Below are positions 1 through 5,465 of a stretch of DNA of 5,465 nt, in pieces; within the stretch, counting starts at the first letter, position 1; each line of letters opens with the position of its first letter. Position numbers and translations under genes: made by a program. The notes below the pieces were generated by a model. It saw nothing but the letters and a program-made list of their open reading frames with translations. It searched no databases and was not told where the DNA came from. Source of the stretch: Pseudomonadota bacterium (GTDB lineage Bacteria > Pseudomonadota > Gammaproteobacteria > Burkholderiales > SG8-41); NCBI GenBank assembly GCA_023431245.1, contig JAEYXO010000233.1:1-5465 (forward strand). Direction: 5' to 3'.

Positions 1-90
1 CGCCGTTACGGACCGGGCAGCAACACCGGGTACCTGCAGCGCCGCACCCAGACCATATTGGCGCGGATGAACGGCGCTGCCTTGCCCTGA
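1..90 (+). CDS. C-terminal end of an unidentified gene (5' truncated by the window)
   Basis: Frame 1 is open from the window edge to a TGA at 88-90 and encodes 29 residues, beginning RRYGPGSNTGYLQ and ending MNGAALP. Nearly all codons end in G or C, as in the neighbouring real genes, which supports coding. The residues are basic and polar, with no membrane segment or recognisable motif, and I cannot assign a family from so short a tail. The gene converges on the isocitrate dehydrogenase, with only 9 bases between the two stop codons, so there is no room for a terminator between them. It could be a chance open frame, but the codon pattern and tight packing make a real gene end more likely. Confidence 0.5.
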   Translation, partial: RRYGPGSNTGYLQRRTQTILARMNGAALP

Positions 91-99
91 GCGGCGGGC

Positions 100-1572
100 T
101 TACTGGCCCTGACCCAGCGAGTACCCGGGCACATCGTCGAAACTGCACAGGTGCTCGGTCTTGATGAAGTCACAGTCCGCGGCCGTCAGCTTGCAGAGCA
201 GGGCGACGATGTCTCCGTGGTTCACCGGTATTGAGGCAGTGGCGGGCATGAAGCGGCAGCGCCAGTGGTCGGTGCATAGGGTTTCAGGCAGGCCGCCCGG
301 CCAGACTTTCACGCCGCGGTTGGTGATCATCTGCAGGGAGAGTTTTCCTGAAACTGCGGCATTCAGTGCTGCACCGAGCAGATCCGGATCGCCATCTTTC
401 CAGTGCAGGAAGACGTCGACGCCGACCAGCGTCTTGCGCGCCGGCTTGCGGTCCGGCACGGGAGTCGGCATTGGTTTGTTCCCTGCGGAAGCGGCATACC
501 GGGCCGGCTTCAACTGCGCGGGTGCCTGACCGAGACGGGCGATCACCGCTTGGGCGAAGGTCCGGGTGCCGACTTTCTGCGCGGTGTGCGGACCGGCGAT
601 GTCGGCGGTGTGTACGCCGTCCTCGATGGTGCGCAGCCAGGCGTTCTGTACGCGTTTGGCGATGTCACCCTGGCCGATGTGCGTCAGCAGCATCGCTGCG
701 GCCTGGATCAGACCCGAGGGGTTGGCGATGTCCTTGCCGGCGATGTCCGGTGCGCTGCCATGCACCGCCTCGAACATCGCGACGCGGTCACCGATGTTCG
801 AGGAACCGGCGAGGCCGATCGAACCGGCGATCTGCGCTGCGACGTCGGACAGGATGTCGCCGTAGAGATTGGGCATCACCACCACGTCGAAGCGGCCCGG
901 GTCATCCGCGAGCAGGGCCGCACCGATGTCGACAATGCGGTGTTCCCTCTCCAGCTCCGGATACTGCGCGCCGATCTCGTCGAACACCTTGTGAAAGAGA
1001 CCGTCGGTCATCTTCATGATGTTGTCCTTGGAGAAGCAGGTCACCTTGCGCCGGCCGTTAGCGCGGGCATATTCAAAGGCGTAGCGCACGATGCGCTCGC
1101 AGCCCGGGCGCGAAATCAGCTTCAGGCACTGGTAGACCTCCTCGGTCTGTCGGTGCTCGATGCCGGCGTAGAGATCCTCCTCGTTCTCGCGCACGATCAC
1201 GACGTCCATGCCCGGGTGGCGGGTGTCGACGAATGGGTGGTAGGTCACGCAGGGACGAACGTTGGCGTAGAGTCCCAGCGTCTTGCGGATCGTGACGTTG
1301 AGGCTCTTGTAGCCGCCGCCCTGGGGAGTCGTGATCGGTGCCTTCAGCAGCAGTCCGGTCCGGCGCAGTACGTCCCAGGCCGCCGGCGCGATGCCGGAGC
1401 TGACGCCGCTCCGGTAGACCTTCTCGCCGACCTCGATCGGCTGCCAGTCGATGAGCGCACCGGCGGCGTCAAGTACGGCCATTGTGGCGGCGAGTATTTC
1501 AGGCCCGATGCCGTCGCCCTCGGCGAAGGCGACGGCGGTGCGGGTCAGCTGGCGGGATTCGGCAAGATCCAT
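100..1572 (-). CDS. icd: Isocitrate dehydrogenase, two-domain type, predicted NAD-dependent
   Basis: This cytoplasmic TCA-cycle enzyme oxidatively decarboxylates isocitrate to 2-oxoglutarate and needs Mg2+ or Mn2+. The 490-residue product has the isocitrate/isopropylmalate dehydrogenase core at about 10-345. Visible landmarks are GDGIGPEI (19-26), the isocitrate-binding SLNVTIR (S90, N92, R96), R106, RENEEDLYAG (R128, Y135), K182 in FSKDN, and metal-binding aspartates D239 and D243 in YGDILSD. A Pro/Ala-rich linker (about 349-380) leads to a C-terminal domain (about 381-490) ending GYSLGQGQ. Such an extension is known from Thermus- and Rickettsia-type IDHs and is absent from the E. coli type. 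After HGSAP come D276-I277, where E. coli NADP-IDH has K344-Y345; Asp-Ile points to NAD. The start at 1572 is preferred over 1614 because AGGAG lies 7 bases upstream. Divergent from the LysR gene. Family assignment is secure; cofactor is inferred. Confidence 0.93.
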   Translation of the reverse strand: MDLAESRQLTRTAVAFAEGDGIGPEILAATMAVLDAAGALIDWQPIEVGEKVYRSGVSSGIAPAAWDVLRRTGLLLKAPITTPQGGGYKSLNVTIRKTLGLYANVRPCVTYHPFVDTRHPGMDVVIVRENEEDLYAGIEHRQTEEVYQCLKLISRPGCERIVRYAFEYARANGRRKVTCFSKDNIMKMTDGLFHKVFDEIGAQYPELEREHRIVDIGAALLADDPGRFDVVVMPNLYGDILSDVAAQIAGSIGLAGSSNIGDRVAMFEAVHGSAPDIAGKDIANPSGLIQAAAMLLTHIGQGDIAKRVQNAWLRTIEDGVHTADIAGPHTAQKVGTRTFAQAVIARLGQAPAQLKPARYAASAGNKPMPTPVPDRKPARKTLVGVDVFLHWKDGDPDLLGAALNAAVSGKLSLQMITNRGVKVWPGGLPETLCTDHWRCRFMPATASIPVNHGDIVALLCKLTAADCDFIKTEHLCSFDDVPGYSLGQGQ

Positions 1573-1579
1573 GTTCGTG

Positions 1580-1584
1580 CTCCT
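1580..1584 (-). promoter_or_regulatory. Ribosome binding site of icd (decides the start)
   Basis: On the minus strand AGGAG lies 7 bases before the ATG at 1572. An in-frame ATG at 1614 would add 14 residues (MHAVHRPT...) that resemble no part of the dehydrogenase fold, so the downstream start is chosen. Confidence 0.75.
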
Positions 1585-1644
1585 GTGGGCGGTTGGTCGG
1601 TGAACGGCGTGCATCCTAAGCGCCGCCAGCCATTGTTAAAAATG

Positions 1645-1674
1645 ATAATTCTGGATAAAACCTATAGACTTCAA
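1645..1674 (-). promoter_or_regulatory. Candidate promoter for icd
   Basis: Reading leftward, TTGAAG (1674-1669) is followed after 18 bases by AATTAT (1650-1645), a loose sigma70-type -35/-10 pair. This is the most AT-rich stretch in the divergent intergenic region and gives a 5' leader of about 65 bases. The -35 hexamer falls in the centre of the ATAGA/TCTAT dyad, so a protein bound there would affect RNA polymerase access. The hexamer match is only moderate and alternative placements exist. Confidence 0.3.
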
Positions 1675-1679
1675 TCTAT
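1664..1679. promoter_or_regulatory. Inverted repeat, candidate operator of the LysR regulator
   Basis: The sequence ATAGA-CTTCAA-TCTAT is a perfect 5-base dyad around a 6-base spacer in the intergenic region between the divergent icd and LysR genes, overlapping the regulator's ATG. LysR-type proteins commonly bind short AT-rich dyads in such divergent regions and repress themselves. The layout ATAG-N8-CTAT resembles, but is one base longer than, the E. coli OxyR half-site ATAG-N7-CTAT. Just upstream there is a direct repeat GATAA-N5-GATAA (1644-1658), about one helical turn apart, which could be an accessory site. Function is inferred from position and symmetry only. Confidence 0.4.
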
Positions 1680-2691
1680 GATCAAGCCGAAACGCCTTCC
1701 GGTCACCCTGCACCAGCTGCGCGTGTTCGAAGCGGTGGCGCGCCAGCTGTCGTTCACGCGTGCCGCTGACGAACTGCATCTGTCGCAGCCCACCGTGTCC
1801 GTCCAGGTCAGGGAGCTTGCCGCCGCAGTGGGTTTGCCGCTGTTCGAACAACTGGGGCGGCGCATCCGGCTTACCGCGGCCGGCGTCGAGTTGCTGGCTG
1901 CCGCGCGCACCATGTTCGAGACCTGGGATCGCTTCGAAATGCGGGTGGCCGACCTGCAGGGCCTGCGCCGGGGTGCGCTGAGGGTGTCTGCGGTAACCAC
2001 TGCCACCTATTTCGTGCCGCGCCTGCTCGGGCCTTTTTCCGATGCCTATCCCGGGATCGAGTTGTCGCTCGAGGTGGCCCGCCGCGATGACATCGTGCAG
2101 CGCCTGATCGAGGGCCGTGACGACCTCTACATCATGGGTGTGCCGCCGACCGACCTGGAGATCCACGAACTGCCGATACTCGACAATCCGCTGGTGGTCG
2201 TCGCGCCGCGCAGCCACAGGCTCGCAGGCCGGAAGGGCATTCCCCTGAAGGCGCTGGAGGACCAGCCGTTCCTGGTGCGGGAGCAGGGTTCTGGCACCCG
2301 CATGGCCAGCGAGCGCTATTTCCAGCGCCACGGGTTCAAGCCGCGCGTGCGCATGGCGCTGGGGAGCAACGAAGCCATCAAGCAGGCGGTCGCCGGCGGC
2401 TTCGGGCTGGCCGTACTGTCCTTGCATGCACTGGGCATGGATGCCACCGACGGCAGCCTGGTCCTGCTGGACGTCGAGGGGTTCCCGATCCGGCGCAAAT
2501 GGTATGCGGTGTATCCCAAGGCGCGGCCGCTGTCGATCGTTGCCACCACCTTCCTGCAATACCTGCGTGGCCAGACCGGCGGGCTGCCGAATGTTGATAC
2601 CCTGCTGGCGGACTGGCGCCGCGGCGCAGCAAACCGCCGCCGGTCTCCGGATCGCGGCAATTCTGTTGACCGCAAACATCCGGCGGCATAA
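1678..2691 (+). CDS. LysR-family transcriptional regulator, CbbR-like
   Basis: A 337-residue cytoplasmic DNA-binding regulator. The winged helix-turn-helix lies at about 11-70, with LHQLRVFEAVAR, SFTRAADELHLSQPTVS (recognition helix about 36-47) and RRIRLTAAG typical of LysR proteins. A linker helix (about 70-95) precedes the periplasmic-binding-protein-like effector domain (about 99-305). Its TTATYFVPRLLGPFS and REQGSGTRMASERYF stretches resemble CbbR, the activator of Calvin-cycle genes, but no such genes are visible here, so the effector and targets are unknown. The last 30 or so residues are Arg/Asn-rich and look disordered. ATG 1678 is chosen because it gives a normal N-terminus; an in-frame ATG at 1642 would add 12 residues and lies upstream of the dyad. 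Neither has a Shine-Dalgarno sequence. Divergent from icd and upstream of, and co-directional with, the hydroxylase operon. Confidence 0.9.
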   Translation: MIKPKRLPVTLHQLRVFEAVARQLSFTRAADELHLSQPTVSVQVRELAAAVGLPLFEQLGRRIRLTAAGVELLAAARTMFETWDRFEMRVADLQGLRRGALRVSAVTTATYFVPRLLGPFSDAYPGIELSLEVARRDDIVQRLIEGRDDLYIMGVPPTDLEIHELPILDNPLVVVAPRSHRLAGRKGIPLKALEDQPFLVREQGSGTRMASERYFQRHGFKPRVRMALGSNEAIKQAVAGGFGLAVLSLHALGMDATDGSLVLLDVEGFPIRRKWYAVYPKARPLSIVATTFLQYLRGQTGGLPNVDTLLADWRRGAANRRRSPDRGNSVDRKHPAA

Positions 2692-2692
2692 T
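2666..2692 (+). promoter_or_regulatory. Candidate sigma70-type promoter for the molybdenum hydroxylase operon
   Basis: TTGACC (2666-2671) and CATAAT (2687-2692) each match the sigma70 consensus at five of six positions and are separated by 15 bases, shorter than the usual 17. The element covers the last codons and stop of the LysR gene and would give a leader of about 140 bases before the small-subunit ATG. The stop codon TAA forms part of the -10 match, so some of the resemblance could be fortuitous. It is the best promoter match I see ahead of the operon. Confidence 0.4.
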
Positions 2693-2698
2693 CTGCCG
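2684..2698 (+). other. Small hairpin across the LysR stop codon
   Basis: CGGCA (2684-2688) pairs with TGCCG (2694-2698) around a 5-base loop containing the TAA stop, with two possible further G-U pairs. Only two T residues follow. It is too short and lacks the T-tract of an intrinsic terminator, so it is at best a weak pausing or 3'-end stabilising structure. Confidence 0.2.
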
Positions 2699-2702
2699 TT
2701 CG

Positions 2703-2725
2703 CGCATGGTTTGCGCGCCCATGCG
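2703..2725 (+). other. Hairpin in the leader downstream of the LysR gene
   Basis: CGCATGG (2703-2709) pairs perfectly with CCATGCG (2719-2725) around a 9-base loop, starting 11 bases after the LysR stop. No T-run follows, so it is not a standard intrinsic terminator. It may stabilise the 3' end of the regulator mRNA, be part of the operon's 5' leader, or be a DNA-level dyad for a regulator. In GC-rich DNA a 7-base stem can arise by chance. Confidence 0.3.
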
Positions 2726-2777
2726 GCGTCCGACCGCAGGCCAGAAGATTCAATCCGGGGAAATTCAGCCAGCCGAC

Positions 2778-2796
2778 CGCCGCGGGCACCGCGGCG
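2778..2796 (+). other. Strong GC hairpin in the 5' leader of the hydroxylase operon
   Basis: CGCCGCGG (2778-2785) and CCGCGGCG (2789-2796) form an 8-base, all-GC stem with a 3-base GCA loop, 42 bases before the small-subunit ATG and 32 bases before its Shine-Dalgarno. No T-tract follows, so it is not an obvious terminator. It would be a very stable element in the operon's leader RNA. It does not sequester the ribosome binding site directly. No known riboswitch such as the Moco motif is recognisable around it. Confidence 0.35.
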
Positions 2797-2828
2797 CCGT
2801 CCGCCATGCCGTACCCAACAAACCGCTG

Positions 2829-2833
2829 AGGAG
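2829..2833 (+). promoter_or_regulatory. Ribosome binding site of the small subunit gene
   Basis: AGGAG lies 5 bases before the ATG at 2839. It fixes the start of the [2Fe-2S] subunit, whose N-terminus (MAQLNINGR) is normal for the family. Confidence 0.75.
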
Positions 2834-2838
2834 AAGTC

Positions 2839-3333
2839 ATGGCGCAACTGAACATCAATGGCCGCAATTACGAGGTCAATGTCGAAGCCGATACCCCGCT
2901 GCTGTGGGTCATCCGCGAACACGTGGGCCTGACCGGAACCAAGTACGGCTGCGGCGTCGCGCAGTGCGGCGCCTGCTCGATCCACCTCAACGGCGAAGTG
3001 ATGCGCTCCTGTGCGCTGCCGGTCTCCGCGGTGAAGCCCGGCGACCGCATCACCACCATCGAAGGCCTGTCGAAGGACAGCTCGCATCCGGTGCAGAGGG
3101 CCTGGGCGGCGATTGACGTGCCGCAGTGTGGCTACTGCCAGTCGGGCCAGATCATGGCGGCGGTGGCGCTGCTGGCGAAAAAGCCGAAGCCCACGGACAA
3201 GGACATTGACGAGGCGATGACCAACATCTGCCGCTGCGGCACCTATCATCGCATCCGCGCCGCGGTCCACATGGCTGCCGGCGGCAAAGTTGCCGCCGCC
3301 GATGCCGTCACTGCCGATCAACAGAACGCCTGA
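2839..3333 (+). CDS. [2Fe-2S] small subunit of a molybdenum hydroxylase (IorA-like)
   Basis: This 164-residue electron-transfer subunit of a xanthine dehydrogenase-family hydroxylase resembles the isoquinoline 1-oxidoreductase alpha subunit. The N-terminal plant-ferredoxin-like domain (about 1-77) ligates one [2Fe-2S] cluster through C38, C43, C46 and C58 (CGVAQCGAC). The helical C-terminal domain (about 83-150) ligates the second, Mo-proximal cluster through C97, C100, C131 and C133 (CGYCQSGQ, CRCGTY). All eight ligands are intact. The Gln in the CGYCQSGQ loop usually contacts the molybdopterin cytosine dinucleotide. There is no FAD domain and no signal peptide of its own. If the complex is exported, it would travel folded with the Tat-signal-bearing large subunit encoded 16 bases downstream. 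The Ala-rich tail after residue 150 is unremarkable. The family is certain; the substrate is unknown. Confidence 0.93.
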   Translation: MAQLNINGRNYEVNVEADTPLLWVIREHVGLTGTKYGCGVAQCGACSIHLNGEVMRSCALPVSAVKPGDRITTIEGLSKDSSHPVQRAWAAIDVPQCGYCQSGQIMAAVALLAKKPKPTDKDIDEAMTNICRCGTYHRIRAAVHMAAGGKVAAADAVTADQQNA

Positions 3334-3336
3334 GCC

Positions 3337-3342
3337 GGGGAG
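3337..3342 (+). promoter_or_regulatory. Ribosome binding site of the large subunit gene
   Basis: GGGGAG lies 7 bases before the ATG at 3350, inside the 16-base gap after the small-subunit stop. It supports that start and translational linkage of the two genes. Confidence 0.65.
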
Positions 3343-3349
3343 AGACGAC

Positions 3350-5465
3350 ATGAACGACCTGATGAATCCCGGACAAGCTCCGAAAATTTCCCGCCGCAAA
3401 TTCCTCGTCGGCAGCGCCGCTGCAGGCACCGGGCTTGCGCTGGGTTTCCATCTGCCCTTCGGCATCGGCAGCGCCGCCGCCCAGGGCGCTGCTGCCAATG
3501 CCGAGGTGAACATCTGGGTGGTGGTTAAACCTGACGATACCTGCGTGATCCGCATCGCCCGCGCCGAGATGGGCCAGGGCACGCTGACCGGCCTGGCGCA
3601 GCTGGTGGCCGAAGAACTGGAGTGTGACTGGAAAAAAGTCTCCACCGAGCAGATCACCGCCGGACAGAACCTGGCGCGCAAACGCGCCTGGGGCGTGATG
3701 TCGACCGCGGGCAGCCGCGGCATCCGCGAATCGCAGGATTACGTGCGGCGCGGCGGCGCGGCGGCGCGCATGATGCTGCTGCAGGCGGCGGCCAATGAAT
3801 GGAGCGTGCCGGTCGGCGAACTGCGTGTCGCCAATGGCGTGATCACGCACGCCGGTTCCGGACGCAGCACCAGCTACGGCAAGGTGGCGGGTGCGGCGGC
3901 GAAACTGACGCCGCCCGATCCGAAGAGCATCCAGCTGAAAGCGGTCAAGGACTGGAAAATCGCCGGTAAGGGCCTGCGCCGGCTGGATACCGCGGACAAG
4001 CTGAACGGCGCCAAGGTCTATGCGATCGACCTGAAGATGCCCGGCATGCTGCATGCGACGGTCAAGGACTGCCCGGTCTACGGCGGCAAGCTGGTGAGTT
4101 TCGACGAGTCGAAGGTCATGGGCATGCCCGGCGTCAAGCGGGTCATGAAGATCAACGACAGCACCGTCGCCGTGGTGGCCGACACCTGGTGGCGCGCGAA
4201 AAAGGCGCTGGACGCGCTGCCCATCGTCTGGGATGAGGGCCCGCATGCCAAGGTCAACAGCGCATCGATCGCCAGGCACCTGGAGTCGGGGCTGACCTCG
4301 GCTGACGCCTTTGCCGACATCGACACCGGCGATGCGCCGAAGGCGATTGCCGCCTCGGCGAAAAAGATCGAGGCCGTCTACAGCGTGCCCTTCACCTCGC
4401 ACACCACGATGGAACCGATGAACTGCACGGTGAAGCTGTCGCCGGACAAGGCGGAAATCTGGATCCCGACCCAGAACGCCGAGGCTTCGCTGGCCGCGCT
4501 GTCGTCTTCCTCCGGCCAGCCGCTCGAAAAATGCGAGGTGTACGTGATGGACCTCGGCGGCGGCTTCGGCCGCCGCATCGGCAACCAGGACGTGGTGCGC
4601 CAGGGTGTCGCGATCGCGAAGGCCTTTCCCGGAGTGCCGGTGAAAATGGTGTGGAGCCGCGAGGAGGACCAGGCGCATGACTTCTACCGTCCGATCGCGA
4701 TGGCGCGCATGGCGGCGGGCGTCGATGACAAGGGCAACCTGACCGGCCTGCACATCCGCGTATCCGGCCAGTCGATCAACGCCTTCGCCAATCCGGCGGC
4801 AATCAAGGACGGCAAGGACCGGCGCCAGCTGCAGGGCCTGTGGCCGCAACCCCACGATGCCCAGTTCGGCTACACCCACGCCAACCTGCGCACCGAATAC
4901 GCGATGCGCAACACGCATCTGCCGGTGGGCCCGTGGCGCGGCGTCAACACCAACCAGAACGGCATCTTCAGCGAGTGCTTCATGGACGAGGTGGCGAAAC
5001 TCGCCGGCCGCGACCCGCTGGAATTCCGCCGCGCGCTGATGAGCGAGCGTCCGAAACACCTGGGCGTGCTCAACGCCGCCGCCGAGAAGGCCGGCTGGGG
5101 CAAGCCGCTGCCGAAAGGCGTGTTCCGCGGCATCGCCCAGTTCATGGGTTACGGCAGCTATTCCGCGGCGGTGGCCGAGGTCTCGGTCAGCCCCAAGGGC
5201 GAGGTCAAGGTGCATCGCTGCGTGTTCGCGCTCGACTGTGGCAACGTCGTCAACCCGGACCAGACCGCGGCGCAGATCGAGGGGTCGGTGGCCTATGGCA
5301 TGACCACGCTGCAGAGCGAGATTTCGGTCGCCAACGGGCGCATCGTGGAAACCAACTTCCACAATTTCCGCGTCATGAAGATTGCCGAAATGCCCAAGGT
5401 CGAGGTGATCCTGCCGGTGACCGGTGATTTCTGGGGCGGCGTCGGCGAACCGACGATCTGCGTCG
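3350..5465 (+). CDS. Molybdopterin-binding large subunit of a Tat-exported hydroxylase (IorB-like), 3' end cut by the window
   Basis: This is the catalytic subunit of a xanthine dehydrogenase-family enzyme, hydroxylating a C-H bond next to a ring nitrogen or an aldehyde carbon with water as oxygen source. About 705 residues are visible without a stop. A twin-arginine signal, SRRKFL (14-19), is followed by a hydrophobic stretch and a likely cleavage site after AAAQ (about 45), indicating a periplasmic or membrane-attached holoenzyme. The a/b hammerhead domain is at about 209-290. The Mo-cofactor domains show TMEPMNC (353-359), PTQN with Q375, GGGFGRR (403-409) and GPWRGVN (527-533). The catalytic glutamate is E700 in GVGEP, almost at the window edge. 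By family length, only some 30-50 residues are missing. The CO-dehydrogenase signature AYRCSFR is absent, arguing against CoxL. Similar IorB-like proteins act on isoquinoline or aldehydes, but the substrate cannot be assigned. No frameshift is seen. Confidence 0.92.
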   Translation, partial: MNDLMNPGQAPKISRRKFLVGSAAAGTGLALGFHLPFGIGSAAAQGAAANAEVNIWVVVKPDDTCVIRIARAEMGQGTLTGLAQLVAEELECDWKKVSTEQITAGQNLARKRAWGVMSTAGSRGIRESQDYVRRGGAAARMMLLQAAANEWSVPVGELRVANGVITHAGSGRSTSYGKVAGAAAKLTPPDPKSIQLKAVKDWKIAGKGLRRLDTADKLNGAKVYAIDLKMPGMLHATVKDCPVYGGKLVSFDESKVMGMPGVKRVMKINDSTVAVVADTWWRAKKALDALPIVWDEGPHAKVNSASIARHLESGLTSADAFADIDTGDAPKAIAASAKKIEAVYSVPFTSHTTMEPMNCTVKLSPDKAEIWIPTQNAEASLAALSSSSGQPLEKCEVYVMDLGGGFGRRIGNQDVVRQGVAIAKAFPGVPVKMVWSREEDQAHDFYRPIAMARMAAGVDDKGNLTGLHIRVSGQSINAFANPAAIKDGKDRRQLQGLWPQPHDAQFGYTHANLRTEYAMRNTHLPVGPWRGVNTNQNGIFSECFMDEVAKLAGRDPLEFRRALMSERPKHLGVLNAAAEKAGWGKPLPKGVFRGIAQFMGYGSYSAAVAEVSVSPKGEVKVHRCVFALDCGNVVNPDQTAAQIEGSVAYGMTTLQSEISVANGRIVETNFHNFRVMKIAEMPKVEVILPVTGDFWGGVGEPTICV

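Noticed and set aside
1573..1614. Longer icd start at 1614.
   Set aside because: The added 14 residues match no known N-terminus of the family, and a good ribosome site (AGGAG) precedes the ATG at 1572.
403..1677. Long plus-strand open frame antisense to icd that runs on into the LysR gene (762 residues in all).
   Set aside because: Only the part from 1678 resembles a protein family. The earlier part is the shadow of the high-GC icd gene, rich in Asp, Arg, His, Val and Gly as expected for antisense frames.
1664..1679. OxyR binding site.
   Set aside because: The spacing is ATAG-N8-CTAT instead of N7, only one unit is seen, and the adjacent regulator is not OxyR by sequence.
2684..2726. Intrinsic terminator after the LysR gene.
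   Set aside because: The hairpins are real by pairing but no run of T residues follows either of them.
1636..3723. 695-residue minus-strand open frame crossing the LysR gene, the leader and the small subunit gene.
   Set aside because: It is antisense to well-recognised genes, spans a regulatory region, and has low-complexity Arg/His/Gln/Ala composition with no family motif.
3308..5362. 684-residue minus-strand open frame opposite the large subunit gene.
   Set aside because: It mirrors the codon bias of the molybdopterin subunit, whose motifs and Tat signal are unambiguous on the plus strand.
3350..5465. Carbon monoxide dehydrogenase large subunit (CoxL).
   Set aside because: The form I active-site signature AYRCSFR is absent, there is no FAD subunit in the visible operon, and a Tat signal is present, unlike cytoplasmic-facing CoxL.

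Overview
The window is GC-rich (about 60-65 % by eye), with strong G/C preference at third codon positions. This suggests a high-GC proteobacterium, plausibly beta- or gammaproteobacterial. That is an inference from composition, the CbbR-like LysR regulator and the gene families; no rRNA or other phylogenetic marker is present.

Layout from left to right. (1) Positions 1-90 hold the last 29 codons of an unidentified plus-strand gene. It converges on (2) a complete minus-strand isocitrate dehydrogenase (100-1572) of the two-domain, Thermus/Rickettsia-like type. (3) A short AT-rich intergenic region (1573-1677) contains a dyad, ATAGA-N6-TCTAT, and a candidate leftward promoter. (4) Divergently transcribed is a LysR-family regulator (1678-2691) with CbbR-like sequence signatures. 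(5) A 147-bp leader (2692-2838) contains hairpins but no classical terminator; a good sigma70-like promoter match lies at the very end of the regulator gene. (6) Then follows a two-gene operon for a molybdenum hydroxylase of the isoquinoline 1-oxidoreductase (IorAB)-like branch of the xanthine dehydrogenase family: a [2Fe-2S] small subunit (2839-3333) and a large molybdopterin subunit with a Tat signal (3350 to the window edge, about 705 residues visible).

How they may work together. The small subunit carries two [2Fe-2S] clusters and passes electrons from the molybdenum centre of the large subunit. The large subunit has a twin-arginine signal, so the folded heterodimer is probably exported to the periplasm, with the small subunit carried along. 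The substrate cannot be read from sequence; aldehydes or N-heteroaromatics are typical of the family. The LysR regulator sits between the dehydrogenase and the hydroxylase operon and could control itself, icd, the hydroxylase, or a combination. The dyad placed over its own start codon and the icd promoter region favours control of the divergent pair.

I see no mobile element, CRISPR array, tRNA or rRNA. The window looks like ordinary metabolic chromosome. The points worth a second look are the predicted NAD preference of the isocitrate dehydrogenase, the regulator's operator and missing Shine-Dalgarno, and the unknown substrate of the exported hydroxylase.
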